DNA from: an uncultured Faecalibacterium sp.
Lineage (GTDB): Bacteria > Bacillota > Clostridia > Oscillospirales > Ruminococcaceae
Direction of reading: 5' to 3'
Length of the DNA: 8,397 nt
Assembly: GCA_937907025.1 (NCBI GenBank)
Contig: CALESJ010000040.1
Coordinates: forward strand, 1-8,397
The notes beneath the pieces were generated by a model. It made no database searches and was not told the DNA's origin. It saw nothing but the letters and a program-made list of their open reading frames with translations. A program made the translations under genes and the position numbers. This document shows, in pieces, positions 1-5,417 of this stretch; position 1 is the stretch's first letter; each line of letters begins with the position of its first letter.

Positions 1-135
1 GTGCCGCGCAGCGGCGGTGGGGTTGTAAAGCCTGCCTTATCTCCCGTTCACGGGCGACAGCAGTAGGTTTACAACCCCTCAGTCGCCTACCGGCGCCAGC
101 TCCCCTTACACAGGGGAGCCGATCTCTACCCCCGG
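1..135 (+). repeat. Structured ~157 bp repeat, variant A, copy 1 (cut by window start)
   Basis: The unit lacks its first hairpin because the window begins inside it. It reads: subterminal hairpin GCCGC-GCA-GCGGC (about 3-15), GGGGTTGTAAA, a central hairpin CCCGT-TC-ACGGG (about 43-54), TTTACAACCCC, hairpin CGCC-TACC-GGCG (about 84-95), terminal hairpin CTCCCCT-TACAC-AGGGGAG (about 100-118), then a short linker ending CCCCCGG. The left and right halves are broadly complementary, so the whole unit can also fold as one long imperfect stem. It closely matches the copy at 136-294 and, more distantly, the variant B copies at 4811-5280. It shows no coding signal. A MITE/REP-like non-autonomous element is the likely nature; this is inference. 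Confidence 0.8.
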
Positions 136-294
136 CAAGCCTCCCCTGTGTAAGGGGAGGTGCCGCGCAGCGGCGGAGGGGTTGTAAAGCCTGCCTTATC
201 TCCCGTTCACGGGCAGCAACGGTAAGTCCACAACCCCTCAGACGCCTACCGGCGCCAGCTCCCCTTACACAGGGGAGCCAATCTCTACCCCCGG
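136..294 (+). repeat. Structured ~157 bp repeat, variant A, copy 2 (complete)
   Basis: This is a full unit, head to tail with the preceding copy. It begins with the terminal hairpin CCTCCCC-TGTGTAA-GGGGAGG (about 140-160). It continues with GCCGC-GCA-GCGGC, GGGGTTGTAAA, the central CCCGT-TC-ACGGG, CACAACCCC, CGCC-TACC-GGCG and the closing terminal hairpin CTCCCCT-TACAC-AGGGGAG (about 260-278). The two ends are inverted copies of each other. Copies 1 and 2 differ mainly between the central hairpin and the right arm. Confidence 0.85.
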
Positions 295-318
295 AACCTT
301 CCCTTGCACAGGGGAGCC
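295..318 (+). repeat. Degenerate remnant of the structured repeat (one terminal hairpin)
   Basis: Only a terminal-hairpin-like sequence remains (CTTCCCTTGCACAGGGGAG), directly after the complete variant A copy, so it looks like a decayed third unit. Beyond it, from 319 to about 400, I see nothing recognisable before the efp promoter. Confidence 0.55.
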
Positions 319-402
319 TCTCCCTGCCCACCGCAGGAAGCCGCTATCCCGCAAAAAATCACTTTCATTCCCCATTTTTTCCGCATCTGTGGCCCAAAAC
401 AC

Positions 403-431
403 TTGCAATACACTAAGTTTTCGGGTAAAAT
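403..431 (+). promoter_or_regulatory. Predicted vegetative (SigA-type) promoter of efp
   Basis: The −35 element is TTGCAA (403-408) and the −10 element is TAAAAT (426-431), with a 17 bp spacer. Transcription would begin near 438, giving a leader of about 50 nt that carries the ribosome binding site TTGGAGG (474-480) before the ATG at 490. I see no operator. Confidence 0.7.
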
Positions 432-489
432 ATCAACAGGTATGTTTTATTTGCATCAACTTTAATTCTACAATTGGAGGAATCCATTT

Positions 490-1050
490 ATGATCTCTGC
501 AGGCGAATTCCGTAACGGCGTCACCTTTGAACAGGACGGCCAGGTTCTCCAGGTCGTTGAGTTCCAGCATGTCAAGCCCGGCAAGGGCGCTGCGTTTGTG
601 CGCACCAAGACCAAGAACGTCATCACCGGTTCCGTGGTCGAAACCAGCTACAACCCCACTGCCAAGTTCCCCCAGGCTTTCATCGAGCGCAAGGAAGTGA
701 CTTACAGCTACGAGGACGGCGGCCTGTACCACTTCATGGATAACGAAACCTACGACGATATCCCGGTCAGCGCCGACGACGTGCCCGAGAACTTCAAGTT
801 CTGCAAGGAGAACGAAGTCTGCAAGCTGCTGTCCTACAAGGGCAAGGTTTTCAGCGTGGAAATCCCCAACTTCATCGAGCTGGAAGTCACCGAAACCGAA
901 CCCGGCTTCAAGGGCAACACCGCTACCAACACCCTGAAGCCTGCCAAGGTTGAAACCGGCGCCGAGATCCGCGTGCCGCTGTTCATCAACGAAGGCGACA
1001 AGATCCGCATCGATACCCGCACCGGCGAGTATATGGAGCGCGTCAACTGA
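490..1050 (+). CDS. efp: Translation elongation factor P
   Basis: EF-P (186 aa, the usual length) binds the ribosome between the P and E sites and relieves stalling at polyproline stretches. The protein has the three-part family layout: an N-terminal KOW-like domain (about 1-63), a central OB domain (about 66-127) and a C-terminal OB domain (about 130-185) ending in the typical GDKIRIDTRTGEYMERV. The loop HVKPGKGAAF puts a lysine at residue 32. This is the position modified in Bacillus subtilis EF-P (5-aminopentanol on Lys32), so modification here is plausible but not shown. The ATG at 490 follows a GGAGG 9 nt upstream and starts with the conserved MISAGEFRNG. The gene has its own promoter (403-431) and terminator (1064-1096), so it is probably expressed alone or with limited readthrough into the next gene. 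Confidence 0.97.
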   Translation: MISAGEFRNGVTFEQDGQVLQVVEFQHVKPGKGAAFVRTKTKNVITGSVVETSYNPTAKFPQAFIERKEVTYSYEDGGLYHFMDNETYDDIPVSADDVPENFKFCKENEVCKLLSYKGKVFSVEIPNFIELEVTETEPGFKGNTATNTLKPAKVETGAEIRVPLFINEGDKIRIDTRTGEYMERVN

Positions 1051-1063
1051 TTTTTGTGCCTGA

Positions 1064-1096
1064 GCCGGGCCGCGGGTCTGCCGCGCCCGGCTTTTT
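1064..1096 (+). terminator. Rho-independent terminator after efp
   Basis: A GC-rich stem runs from 1064-1075 to 1081-1091, with one bulged C and a five-base loop, followed directly by TTTTT (1092-1096). A second small hairpin, TGCACCC-CCGGC-GGGTGCA (1096-1114), starts on the last T. It lies between this terminator and the ribosome binding site of the next gene. Confidence 0.85.
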
Positions 1097-1148
1097 GCAC
1101 CCCCGGCGGGTGCACATGATTTGTTTGTAAAATAAAGGAGGTACCCCC

Positions 1149-1571
1149 ATGGCTATGGACCTGAACGCCAAGGCCGCCTACATCCGCGGCCTGATGACCG
1201 GTATGGAATTTGACCCCAACAGCAAGAACGGCAAGATCATTGCCGCTATGATGGACCTGCTCGAAGCGATGGCCGACACCGTCACCGAGCATGACCAGGC
1301 GCTGGACCAGGCTTTCGATGAACTGGACGCCATCGACGAGGACCTGGACGACCTGACCGATGCCCTCTTTGGCACCGACGACGAGGACGACACCGACGCC
1401 GACGATGACGCCGAGTATGAAGTCACCTGCCCCAACTGCGGCGCTGTCACCGCCGTGGACGAGGACACTCTGCTCAACCAGGAACTGGTCTGCCCCAACT
1501 GCGGCGCAGCCTTTGACATCGAGCTGGCCCCCGAAGAAGGGGAAGAGTCCGATCCTTCCACCGAAGAATAA
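1149..1571 (+). CDS. Acidic zinc-ribbon protein with CD1247-type N-terminal domain
   Basis: This is a 140-residue soluble protein of unknown function. Residues about 5-70 form a helical, acidic segment with the pattern KAAYIRGLMTGMEFD...GKIIAAMMDLLEAMADTV, which I recognise as the N-terminal domain of CD1247-like proteins of Clostridia. A very acidic Asp/Glu linker follows (about 57-91), then a zinc ribbon with two CPNC knuckles (Cys94/Cys97 and Cys115/Cys118), and a Glu-rich tail. The four cysteines should bind one zinc. The start at 1149 has AAAGGAGG (1135-1142) 6 nt upstream; a second in-frame ATG at 1155 is possible but less well spaced. It lies 98 nt after efp and is separated from it by a terminator. 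A role near transcription or translation is only a guess from the zinc ribbon and the neighbour. Confidence 0.85.
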   Translation: MAMDLNAKAAYIRGLMTGMEFDPNSKNGKIIAAMMDLLEAMADTVTEHDQALDQAFDELDAIDEDLDDLTDALFGTDDEDDTDADDDAEYEVTCPNCGAVTAVDEDTLLNQELVCPNCGAAFDIELAPEEGEESDPSTEE

Positions 1572-1586
1572 GTCCCTGCCTTTGCA

Positions 1587-1628
1587 GCGCCCCGGCCCCG
1601 CCTTCTGCGGGCGCGCCGGGGCGCTTTT
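1587..1628 (+). terminator. Rho-independent terminator after the zinc-ribbon gene
   Basis: A perfect 10 bp outer stem GCGCCCCGGC (1587-1596) pairs with GCCGGGGCGC (1615-1624). An inner stem CCCGC/GCGGG (1597-1601 with 1607-1611) lies inside it, and TTTT (1625-1628) follows. It sits 27 bases before the next start codon, so the downstream gene depends on readthrough or a promoter I cannot see. Confidence 0.8.
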
Positions 1629-1654
1629 GCTTGTGATGAAAAGGGGAAAAAACG

Positions 1655-2908
1655 ATGCTGCAAACAGCACAACTGATTTTGCCCGTTCTGGCGGCGGTCC
1701 TGTTCCTGTGGTGTGCGGGGGTGTGCGTGTACCATACCCTGCGCCCGGCGGCGGTGCGGCCGCTGCCTCCCGGGGACACCCGGCCACAATGGACCTGGTT
1801 CCATGCGGCCGCTGTCTGCCTGGTGGTGGCTCTGCTCTGGCAGGCGGTGTTCTGGGCGGCGGCCCTGGTGCGGTACCCGGACCTGAGCCCCGCGGCTGCC
1901 CTGGAAACCCAGTATTTCGGCAACACCGACGCCCGCCATTACATCGACCTGGCCCGATACGGCTACGGGGCGGGGGAGGACTTCCCCGAACAGTACCTGA
2001 TGATCGTCTTTTTCCCCCTGTTCCCGGCGCTGCTGCGGCTGCTGAACCCCTTCGGTGTGCTGAACTGGTGCGTGCTGGCCCTGGGGGTACAGGTGCCGCT
2101 GTTCGCCGCGGCGGGGGCCAACCTGTATCTGGTGCTGGCCGGGCGGTTCGGCCATCGCCGGGCCCAGTGGGCGCTGGCCTTCACGGCGGTGGGGCCGGGC
2201 TGCCTGTTTTTCTTCGCGCCCATGACCGAAAGTCTGTTCCTGCTGCTCTCCACCGCCTATGTGCTGCTGCTGGAACGCCAGCACTGGACCCTGTGCGGGC
2301 TGGTGGGCCTGCTGGCTGCCCTGACCCGCGCCCCGGGCGGGCTGCTGTGCGGCATCGCCCTCATCTGGCTCATCGGCCGGGCCTGCTGCCGCATGCACGC
2401 CCCCGGACCCGGGGCGGTGCTGGCCGTGGCCGGGCCGCCGGCGGGGCTGGGGTTGTATTTCGCCCTGAACTGGGCCGTCTACGGCAACCCCACCCAGTAC
2501 ACCATCTACCAGAAAGAGCACTGGGACCAGGCACTGGGCCTGTTCACCAACACGGTTTCCTACCACCTGCGCTACCTGGCCCGCTGGTGGAACAGCGACC
2601 GCACCGCCGCCGTTTTCGTCTGCGCGGCGGCGGTGGCGGCCATCTTCCTGGTGCTGGGGCTGCTGGCCCTCACCGCCCGGCGGCTGCCGCCCCAGTATCT
2701 GGGGTATGCCCTGGCGTACTTTGCCCTCACGGCGGGGGCCACCTGGGCCATCAGCCTGCCCCGGTACTTCTCCGCCTGTTTCCTGCTGCCGGTGCTGCCT
2801 GCGGTGCTGCTGCGCAAAACCGGCACCCGCGCTCTGGCCCTGATGGTTTGGGCGGCGCTGGGGGCGGTATACGCCCTGGAATTCTTCGCCCACGGGCCGA
2901 TCTACTGA
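1655..2908 (+). CDS. Multi-spanning membrane protein, Gpi18/PIG-V-like mannosyltransferase (GT-C fold)
   Basis: This 417-residue protein is dominated by hydrophobic segments (about ten or more, beginning at residues 5-28 and 50-72) and belongs in the cytoplasmic membrane. Motifs fit the bacterial Gpi18/PIG-V-like family (GT76-type, GT-C superfamily). An early extracytoplasmic loop has TDARHYIDLARYGY (91-104), with Asp92 the likely catalytic acid. It is followed by FFPLFP (119-124), PMTESLFLLLS (189-199), LTRAPGG (223-229) and a C-terminal LPRYFSACFLLPVLP (368-382). Such enzymes transfer sugars from a polyprenyl-phosphate donor to a lipid or surface glycan; the substrate here is unknown. The ATG at 1655 has a modest AAAAGGGG ribosome site at about 1640-1647. 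The gene is visibly more GC-rich than its neighbours and stands alone between terminators, facing the ferredoxin gene. Confidence 0.75.
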   Translation: MLQTAQLILPVLAAVLFLWCAGVCVYHTLRPAAVRPLPPGDTRPQWTWFHAAAVCLVVALLWQAVFWAAALVRYPDLSPAAALETQYFGNTDARHYIDLARYGYGAGEDFPEQYLMIVFFPLFPALLRLLNPFGVLNWCVLALGVQVPLFAAAGANLYLVLAGRFGHRRAQWALAFTAVGPGCLFFFAPMTESLFLLLSTAYVLLLERQHWTLCGLVGLLAALTRAPGGLLCGIALIWLIGRACCRMHAPGPGAVLAVAGPPAGLGLYFALNWAVYGNPTQYTIYQKEHWDQALGLFTNTVSYHLRYLARWWNSDRTAAVFVCAAAVAAIFLVLGLLALTARRLPPQYLGYALAYFALTAGATWAISLPRYFSACFLLPVLPAVLLRKTGTRALALMVWAALGAVYALEFFAHGPIY

Positions 2909-2911
2909 ACA

Positions 2912-2953
2912 AAAACAGCCGCCCTCCCGCCAACAGGGGAGAGCGGCTGTTTT
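2912..2953 (+). terminator. Terminator after the membrane protein gene (probably bidirectional)
   Basis: An 11 bp perfect stem AAAACAGCCGC (2912-2922) pairs with GCGGCTGTTTT (2943-2953). It is extended inside by CTCCC/GGGAG and ends in TTTT. Because the left arm begins with A residues, the complementary strand also ends its stem in T residues, so it may act on transcripts from both directions. It starts 3 nt after the stop codon. Confidence 0.85.
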
Positions 2954-3010
2954 GCACCGGAAATCCAAAATTTGTGGAAAACTTTGCCGGGTGGGTCCGG
3001 CACACAGCAA

Positions 3011-3048
3011 AAAAAGCTCCGCCGTGGAGATCCACGACGGAGCTTTTT
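3011..3048 (-). terminator. Terminator of the ferredoxin gene (also symmetrical)
   Basis: AAAAAGCTCCG (3011-3021) pairs with CGGAGCTTTTT (3038-3048), with an inner stem CGTGG/CCACG. On the minus strand the stem is followed by a run of seven T residues (A run at 3009-3015). It lies 20 nt past the ferredoxin stop. The plus strand also ends in five T residues, giving a second stop for transcripts from the membrane protein gene. Confidence 0.88.
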
Positions 3049-3068
3049 AACCATTTGCGGTCGGAAAA

Positions 3069-3236
3069 TTATTCCGGCTGGATGGCACCGGTCGGGCAGA
3101 CGCCTTCGCAAGCGCCGCAATCGATGCAAGTAGCGGCATCGACAACAGCCTTGTCGGCCATGCTGATAGCACCGACGGGGCAGGTGTCAACGCAGGCGCC
3201 GCAAGCAACGCATTCGCTGGAAACGGTATGAGCCAT
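3069..3236 (-). CDS. Small 2[4Fe-4S] ferredoxin
   Basis: This is a 55-residue clostridial-type bacterial ferredoxin, a soluble low-potential electron carrier used in anaerobic metabolism (for example with pyruvate:ferredoxin oxidoreductase and hydrogenases). Two cluster motifs C-x2-C-x2-C-x3-C-P are intact: Cys9, 12, 15 and 19 followed by Pro20, and Cys37, 40, 43 and 47 followed by Pro48. The usual pseudo-twofold repeat is evident (CPVGAI in one half, CPTGAI in the other). The length is the family norm. I start at 3236 (MAHTVSSECVACG) because AAGGAG sits 7 nt upstream (3244-3249, minus strand); a longer frame reaching 3365 would add a sequence unlike any ferredoxin. It has its own promoter (3349-3378) and terminator (3011-3048), so it is a single-gene unit. 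Confidence 0.97.
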   Translation of the reverse strand: MAHTVSSECVACGACVDTCPVGAISMADKAVVDAATCIDCGACEGVCPTGAIQPE

Positions 3237-3253
3237 GGTGATACTCCTTATCT

Positions 3254-3275
3254 CCGTGCATAGTGTATTGCACGG
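3254..3275 (-). promoter_or_regulatory. Leader hairpin next to the ferredoxin ribosome binding site
   Basis: In the ferredoxin leader, CCGTGCA and TGCACGG form a 7 bp perfect stem with an 8-base loop, 4 nt upstream of the AAGGAG site. The first arm's CCGTGCA also occurs a little further upstream in the leader (complement at about 3285-3291), so an alternative pairing is possible. There is no T run, so it is not a terminator. An mRNA-stabilising or translation-tuning role is inference. Confidence 0.45.
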
Positions 3276-3348
3276 CGGCCGCTTTGCACGGTGGACGGTT
3301 CGCCGACACGCAGCGCACCGATTAGGACCGGTTCTCTGCGTTTTCATT

Positions 3349-3378
3349 ATTGTAGCACCGGTCATACAGGTTATTCAA
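3349..3378 (-). promoter_or_regulatory. Predicted promoter of the ferredoxin gene
   Basis: Read on the minus strand, the −35 element TTGAAT (3373-3378) and the −10 element TACAAT (3349-3354) are separated by 18 bp. Transcription would begin near 3342, leaving a leader of about 105 nt before the ATG at 3236. Confidence 0.65.
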
Positions 3379-3492
3379 GCCTAACTTAGCAATTTTATGC
3401 ACAAATCCCGGACAAAATGTACAAAAAAAGAGTTGCCAGAACGCCGGTTTTTTCACGGCGCCGTCAAAAACGGCGGCAGGATTGGGCCTGTC

Positions 3493-3541
3493 AAAACGCA
3501 ATCCCGCCGGCCGGGCGGTGCTTGCGCGGCAAGGCGGGATT
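3493..3541 (-). terminator. Likely terminator of the AraC-family gene
   Basis: AATCCCGCC (3500-3508) pairs with GGCGGGATT (3533-3541), enclosing more GC-rich pairing. On the minus strand the stem is followed by GCGTTTT (T run at 3493-3496). It lies about 37 nt after the regulator's stop codon. The rest of the gap between the ferredoxin promoter and the regulator (3379-3492) holds a small hairpin CGCCG/CGGCG (3459-3475) and AT-rich tracts but no gene. Confidence 0.6.
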
Positions 3542-3577
3542 GTGGTATACTCTGGGTAAGAAAGTTTGCCTAAAAAA

Positions 3578-4450
3578 TTACCCCTGAGCGCGAATACTTT
3601 GGATGTATTGCCGGGGTGTGGTGCCGTACTCGGCCCGGAAAGCCCGGTAGAAATTGGCATAGTCCCCGAACCCGCAGTAGCCGCAGGCCTCGTTGGGGGC
3701 CACGCCGCCCGCCAGCAGCTGCTTGGCGATGAGCAGGCGTTTCTGCAAGATATAGCGGTGGACGGTGGTGCCCACCTGGGCGTCGAACTTGCGCAGCAGG
3801 TGGTATTTGCTGATGAAGAATTTTTCCGAGAGCATGTCCAGGGTCAGCGGCTCGTTGTAATGCTCGTTGATGTAGGCCAGCACGGCGTCCACCACCCGGT
3901 CGGTGGAGCAGTCGGCGTTGCTCTGGCCGCGGCGGTCGGCGGCGGCCCGGTTCAGCTCCACCATCAGGGATACCAGGCACCCGGAGGCCAGCAGGTCGTC
4001 CCCGTAGCCGTCCCGGGAATGGAGCTCGCCCAGGGTTTCCAGTTTCTGGCGCATGGCCGCGCTGGAAGCCCCCGGCAGCCGCAGCAGGTTGGTGTGCCCG
4101 GGCACGGTGGTGTCAAAGCAGCGGGTCAGGCTGGTCCGCGGGCTGGAAAGCCGTTCCAGGTAAGGCCGCGCCACCCACAGCACAATGCGCTCGTAGGGTT
4201 CGGCGTCGGTGGAAATGCGCGCCTGGTGCAGTTCCAGCGGGCTGACCAGCATGATGTCGCCGGGACGCATCTTGTACAGGTGATTCTCCACAATATAGCT
4301 GACCTGCCCGCGGAGCAGCAGGTAAATCTCGTAAAAATCATGGTGGTGCAGCGCCACTTCGTTCATGTAGGTGCTGCGGTAACGGTATACCTCAAAATCC
4401 GGCTCGATCATGGTCTGACGGCGGGTATACGGCTGGAATGGTGCGGACAT
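3578..4450 (-). CDS. AraC-family transcriptional regulator with cupin-type sensor domain
   Basis: This 290-residue DNA-binding regulator has the usual family length. The N-terminal part (about 15-110) is a cupin-like AraC sensor, with HHHDFYEIYLLLRG (35-48) and MRPGDIMLVSPLELHQ (61-76). The C-terminal part (about 184-285) holds the double helix-turn-helix: LTLDMLSEKFFISKYHLLRKF (first HTH, 202-222) and GYCGFGDYANFYRAFRAEYGTTPRQY (signature, 257-282). Sugar-responsive members usually bind a carbohydrate in the cupin and recognise direct-repeat half-sites. The ATG at 4450 has AAGGAGG (4459-4465) 8 nt upstream; a second Met at residue 14 is less well placed. The gene is divergent from uxuBA across a repeat-filled gap, so control of that operon is plausible but unproven. 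I could not find a convincing promoter, because the upstream DNA is occupied by a repeat. Confidence 0.93.
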   Translation of the reverse strand: MSAPFQPYTRRQTMIEPDFEVYRYRSTYMNEVALHHHDFYEIYLLLRGQVSYIVENHLYKMRPGDIMLVSPLELHQARISTDAEPYERIVLWVARPYLERLSSPRTSLTRCFDTTVPGHTNLLRLPGASSAAMRQKLETLGELHSRDGYGDDLLASGCLVSLMVELNRAAADRRGQSNADCSTDRVVDAVLAYINEHYNEPLTLDMLSEKFFISKYHLLRKFDAQVGTTVHRYILQKRLLIAKQLLAGGVAPNEACGYCGFGDYANFYRAFRAEYGTTPRQYIQSIRAQG

Positions 4451-4493
4451 GGGAGAAACCTCCTTGCGATGAGGAAAAGGTGTTGCTGGGGAA

Positions 4494-4541
4494 AGCCTCC
4501 CCTGTGTAAGGGGGGAGGTGGGGCGCAGCCCCGGAGGGGTT
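4494..4541 (+). repeat. Half copy of the structured repeat, variant B
   Basis: The left arm of the variant B unit is present (terminal hairpin CTCCCC...GGGGGAG with one or two extra G residues, then GGGGC-GCA-GCCCC and GGAGGGGTTG). The sequence then departs from the family; no right arm follows. It lies about 30 nt upstream of the regulator's ribosome site and reads in the same direction as the copies at 4811-5280. Confidence 0.75.
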
Positions 4542-4588
4542 GGTTGACTGCCCGGCTAACGGGTATAACGGCAGCCTGCTGGAAGGTC

Positions 4589-4724
4589 TTTCCTTTTCGT
4601 GCCCGAAAAGGAAACGAAAAGGGCCCGCCGTTTCGATGCGGCGGACGCCGACCAGGGCTGCGGCCCTGGACCCGGGGAATGCGGCCACCTGACGACGGCC
4701 TTCTCACCGGCTGGGGCCGGTGAG
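4589..4724. repeat. Block of stacked hairpins, unrelated to the ~157 bp repeat
   Basis: Four clear hairpins occur in 136 bp. They are an 11 bp stem TTTCCTTTTCG/CGAAAAGGAAA with loop TGCC (4589-4614), CCGCCG/CGGCGG (4625-4644), CCAGGGC/GCCCTGG with loop TGCG (4652-4669), and CTCACCGG/CCGGTGAG (4703-4724). None is followed by a T run. I see no believable protein in any frame. It looks like a second type of intergenic element or a structured RNA. From 4725 to 4810 there is only a short GGCC/GGCC hairpin near 4750 and no gene. Confidence 0.5.
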
Positions 4725-4810
4725 CAAGGAAAATGATTTAAAATGGCGTGGCCGGAAGGCCGTTGATAAAAACAGGGGGAGTGTGGCTGGTTCAGCTACG
4801 TCCTTGCCTG

Positions 4811-4967
4811 GAGCCTCCCCTGTGTAAGGGGAGGTGGGGCGCAGCCCCGGAGGGGTTGTGAAGTGCCCGGTCGTATCCCGTTCACGGGTTGCGGCGGAAA
4901 GTTTACAATCCTTCAGTCAGCTTCGCTGCCAGCTCCCTTTACACAAGGGAGCCGCTCTCTACCCCGG
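4811..4967 (+). repeat. Structured repeat, variant B, tandem copy 1 (157 bp)
   Basis: Order of elements: terminal hairpin CCTCCCC-TGTGTAA-GGGGAGG, subterminal GGGGC-GCA-GCCCC, GGAGGGGTTGTGAA, central CCCGT-TC-ACGGG, TTTACAATCCTTCAG, subterminal CAGC-TTC-GCTG, terminal CTCCCTT-TACAC-AAGGGAG, and the linker GCCGCTCTCTACCCCGG. The arms are inverted copies of each other over about 48 bp. The next unit follows with no spacer. Confidence 0.9.
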
Positions 4968-5123
4968 GAGCCTCCCCTGTGTAAGGGGAGGTGGGGCGCA
5001 GCCCCGGAGGGGTTGTGGAGCTGGCCTTATTTCCTGTTTACGGGTTGCGGCGGAAAGTTCACAATCCCTCAGTCAGCTTCGCTGCCAGCTCCCTTTACAC
5101 AAGGAAGCCGCTCTCTACCCCGG
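4968..5123 (+). repeat. Structured repeat, variant B, tandem copy 2 (156 bp, diverged)
   Basis: It has the same architecture as copy 1 but differs in the centre (GAGCTGGCCTTATTTCCTGTTTACGGG replaced as a block, one base shorter; longest run here split as GAGCTGGCC and TTATTTCCTG). The central hairpin becomes CCTGT-TT-ACGGG, keeping pairing through a T/G wobble. The right terminal hairpin has AAGGAAG, which costs one pair. The central block resembles the GCCTGCCTTATCTCC stretch of variant A. Confidence 0.88.
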
Positions 5124-5280
5124 AAGCCTCCCCTGTGTAAGGGGAGGTGGGGCGCAGCCCCGGAGGGGTTGTGAAGTGCCCGGTCGTATCCCGTTCACGG
5201 GTTGCGGCGGAAAGTTTACAATCCTTCAGTCAGCTTCGCTGCCAGCTCCCTTTACACAAGGGAGCCGCTCTCTACCCCGG
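5124..5280 (+). repeat. Structured repeat, variant B, tandem copy 3 (157 bp)
   Basis: Compared base by base with copy 1 at 4811-4967, it differs only at the first position (A instead of G). It is followed by GAGCCCC, the first bases of a further unit that is not continued. The stretch from 5288 to the uxuBA promoter at 5418 is AT-richer single-copy DNA with no gene. Confidence 0.9.
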
Positions 5281-5417
5281 GAGCCCCTGGAAAGCGGCAG
5301 GCAAAAAAACTCTTCGCTGCGCCCACAAAAATCCATTTTTCGGAATCATTCGGCACAATCCGGGGTACCCTCTGATTGTACCGCAATTTTCGCAATCTTT
5401 CAAGCAATCCCGTCAAT

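Noticed and set aside
1126..1131. Possible −10 (TAAAAT-like) promoter just before the zinc-ribbon gene
   Set aside because: A transcript starting from it would begin at or after the ribosome binding site, and no −35 partner is evident.
1178..3231. Long frames of 610 (minus) and 623 (plus) residues across the zinc-ribbon and membrane protein genes
   Set aside because: They are low-complexity Arg/Gly/Pro/Ala-rich shadows that run through three real genes and terminators, and the true frames carry clear motifs.
3237..3365. N-terminal extension of the ferredoxin to 98 residues
   Set aside because: The extra sequence is unlike any ferredoxin, covers the promoter and leader hairpin, and the internal ATG at 3236 has a well-placed ribosome binding site.
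3566..4723. 385-residue plus-strand frame opposite the AraC-family gene
   Set aside because: It is antisense to a gene with both AraC domains intact and runs on into the hairpin block; no motifs.
4811..5280. CRISPR array
   Set aside because: Repeats are about 157 bp, abut with no unique spacers, and no cas gene is present.
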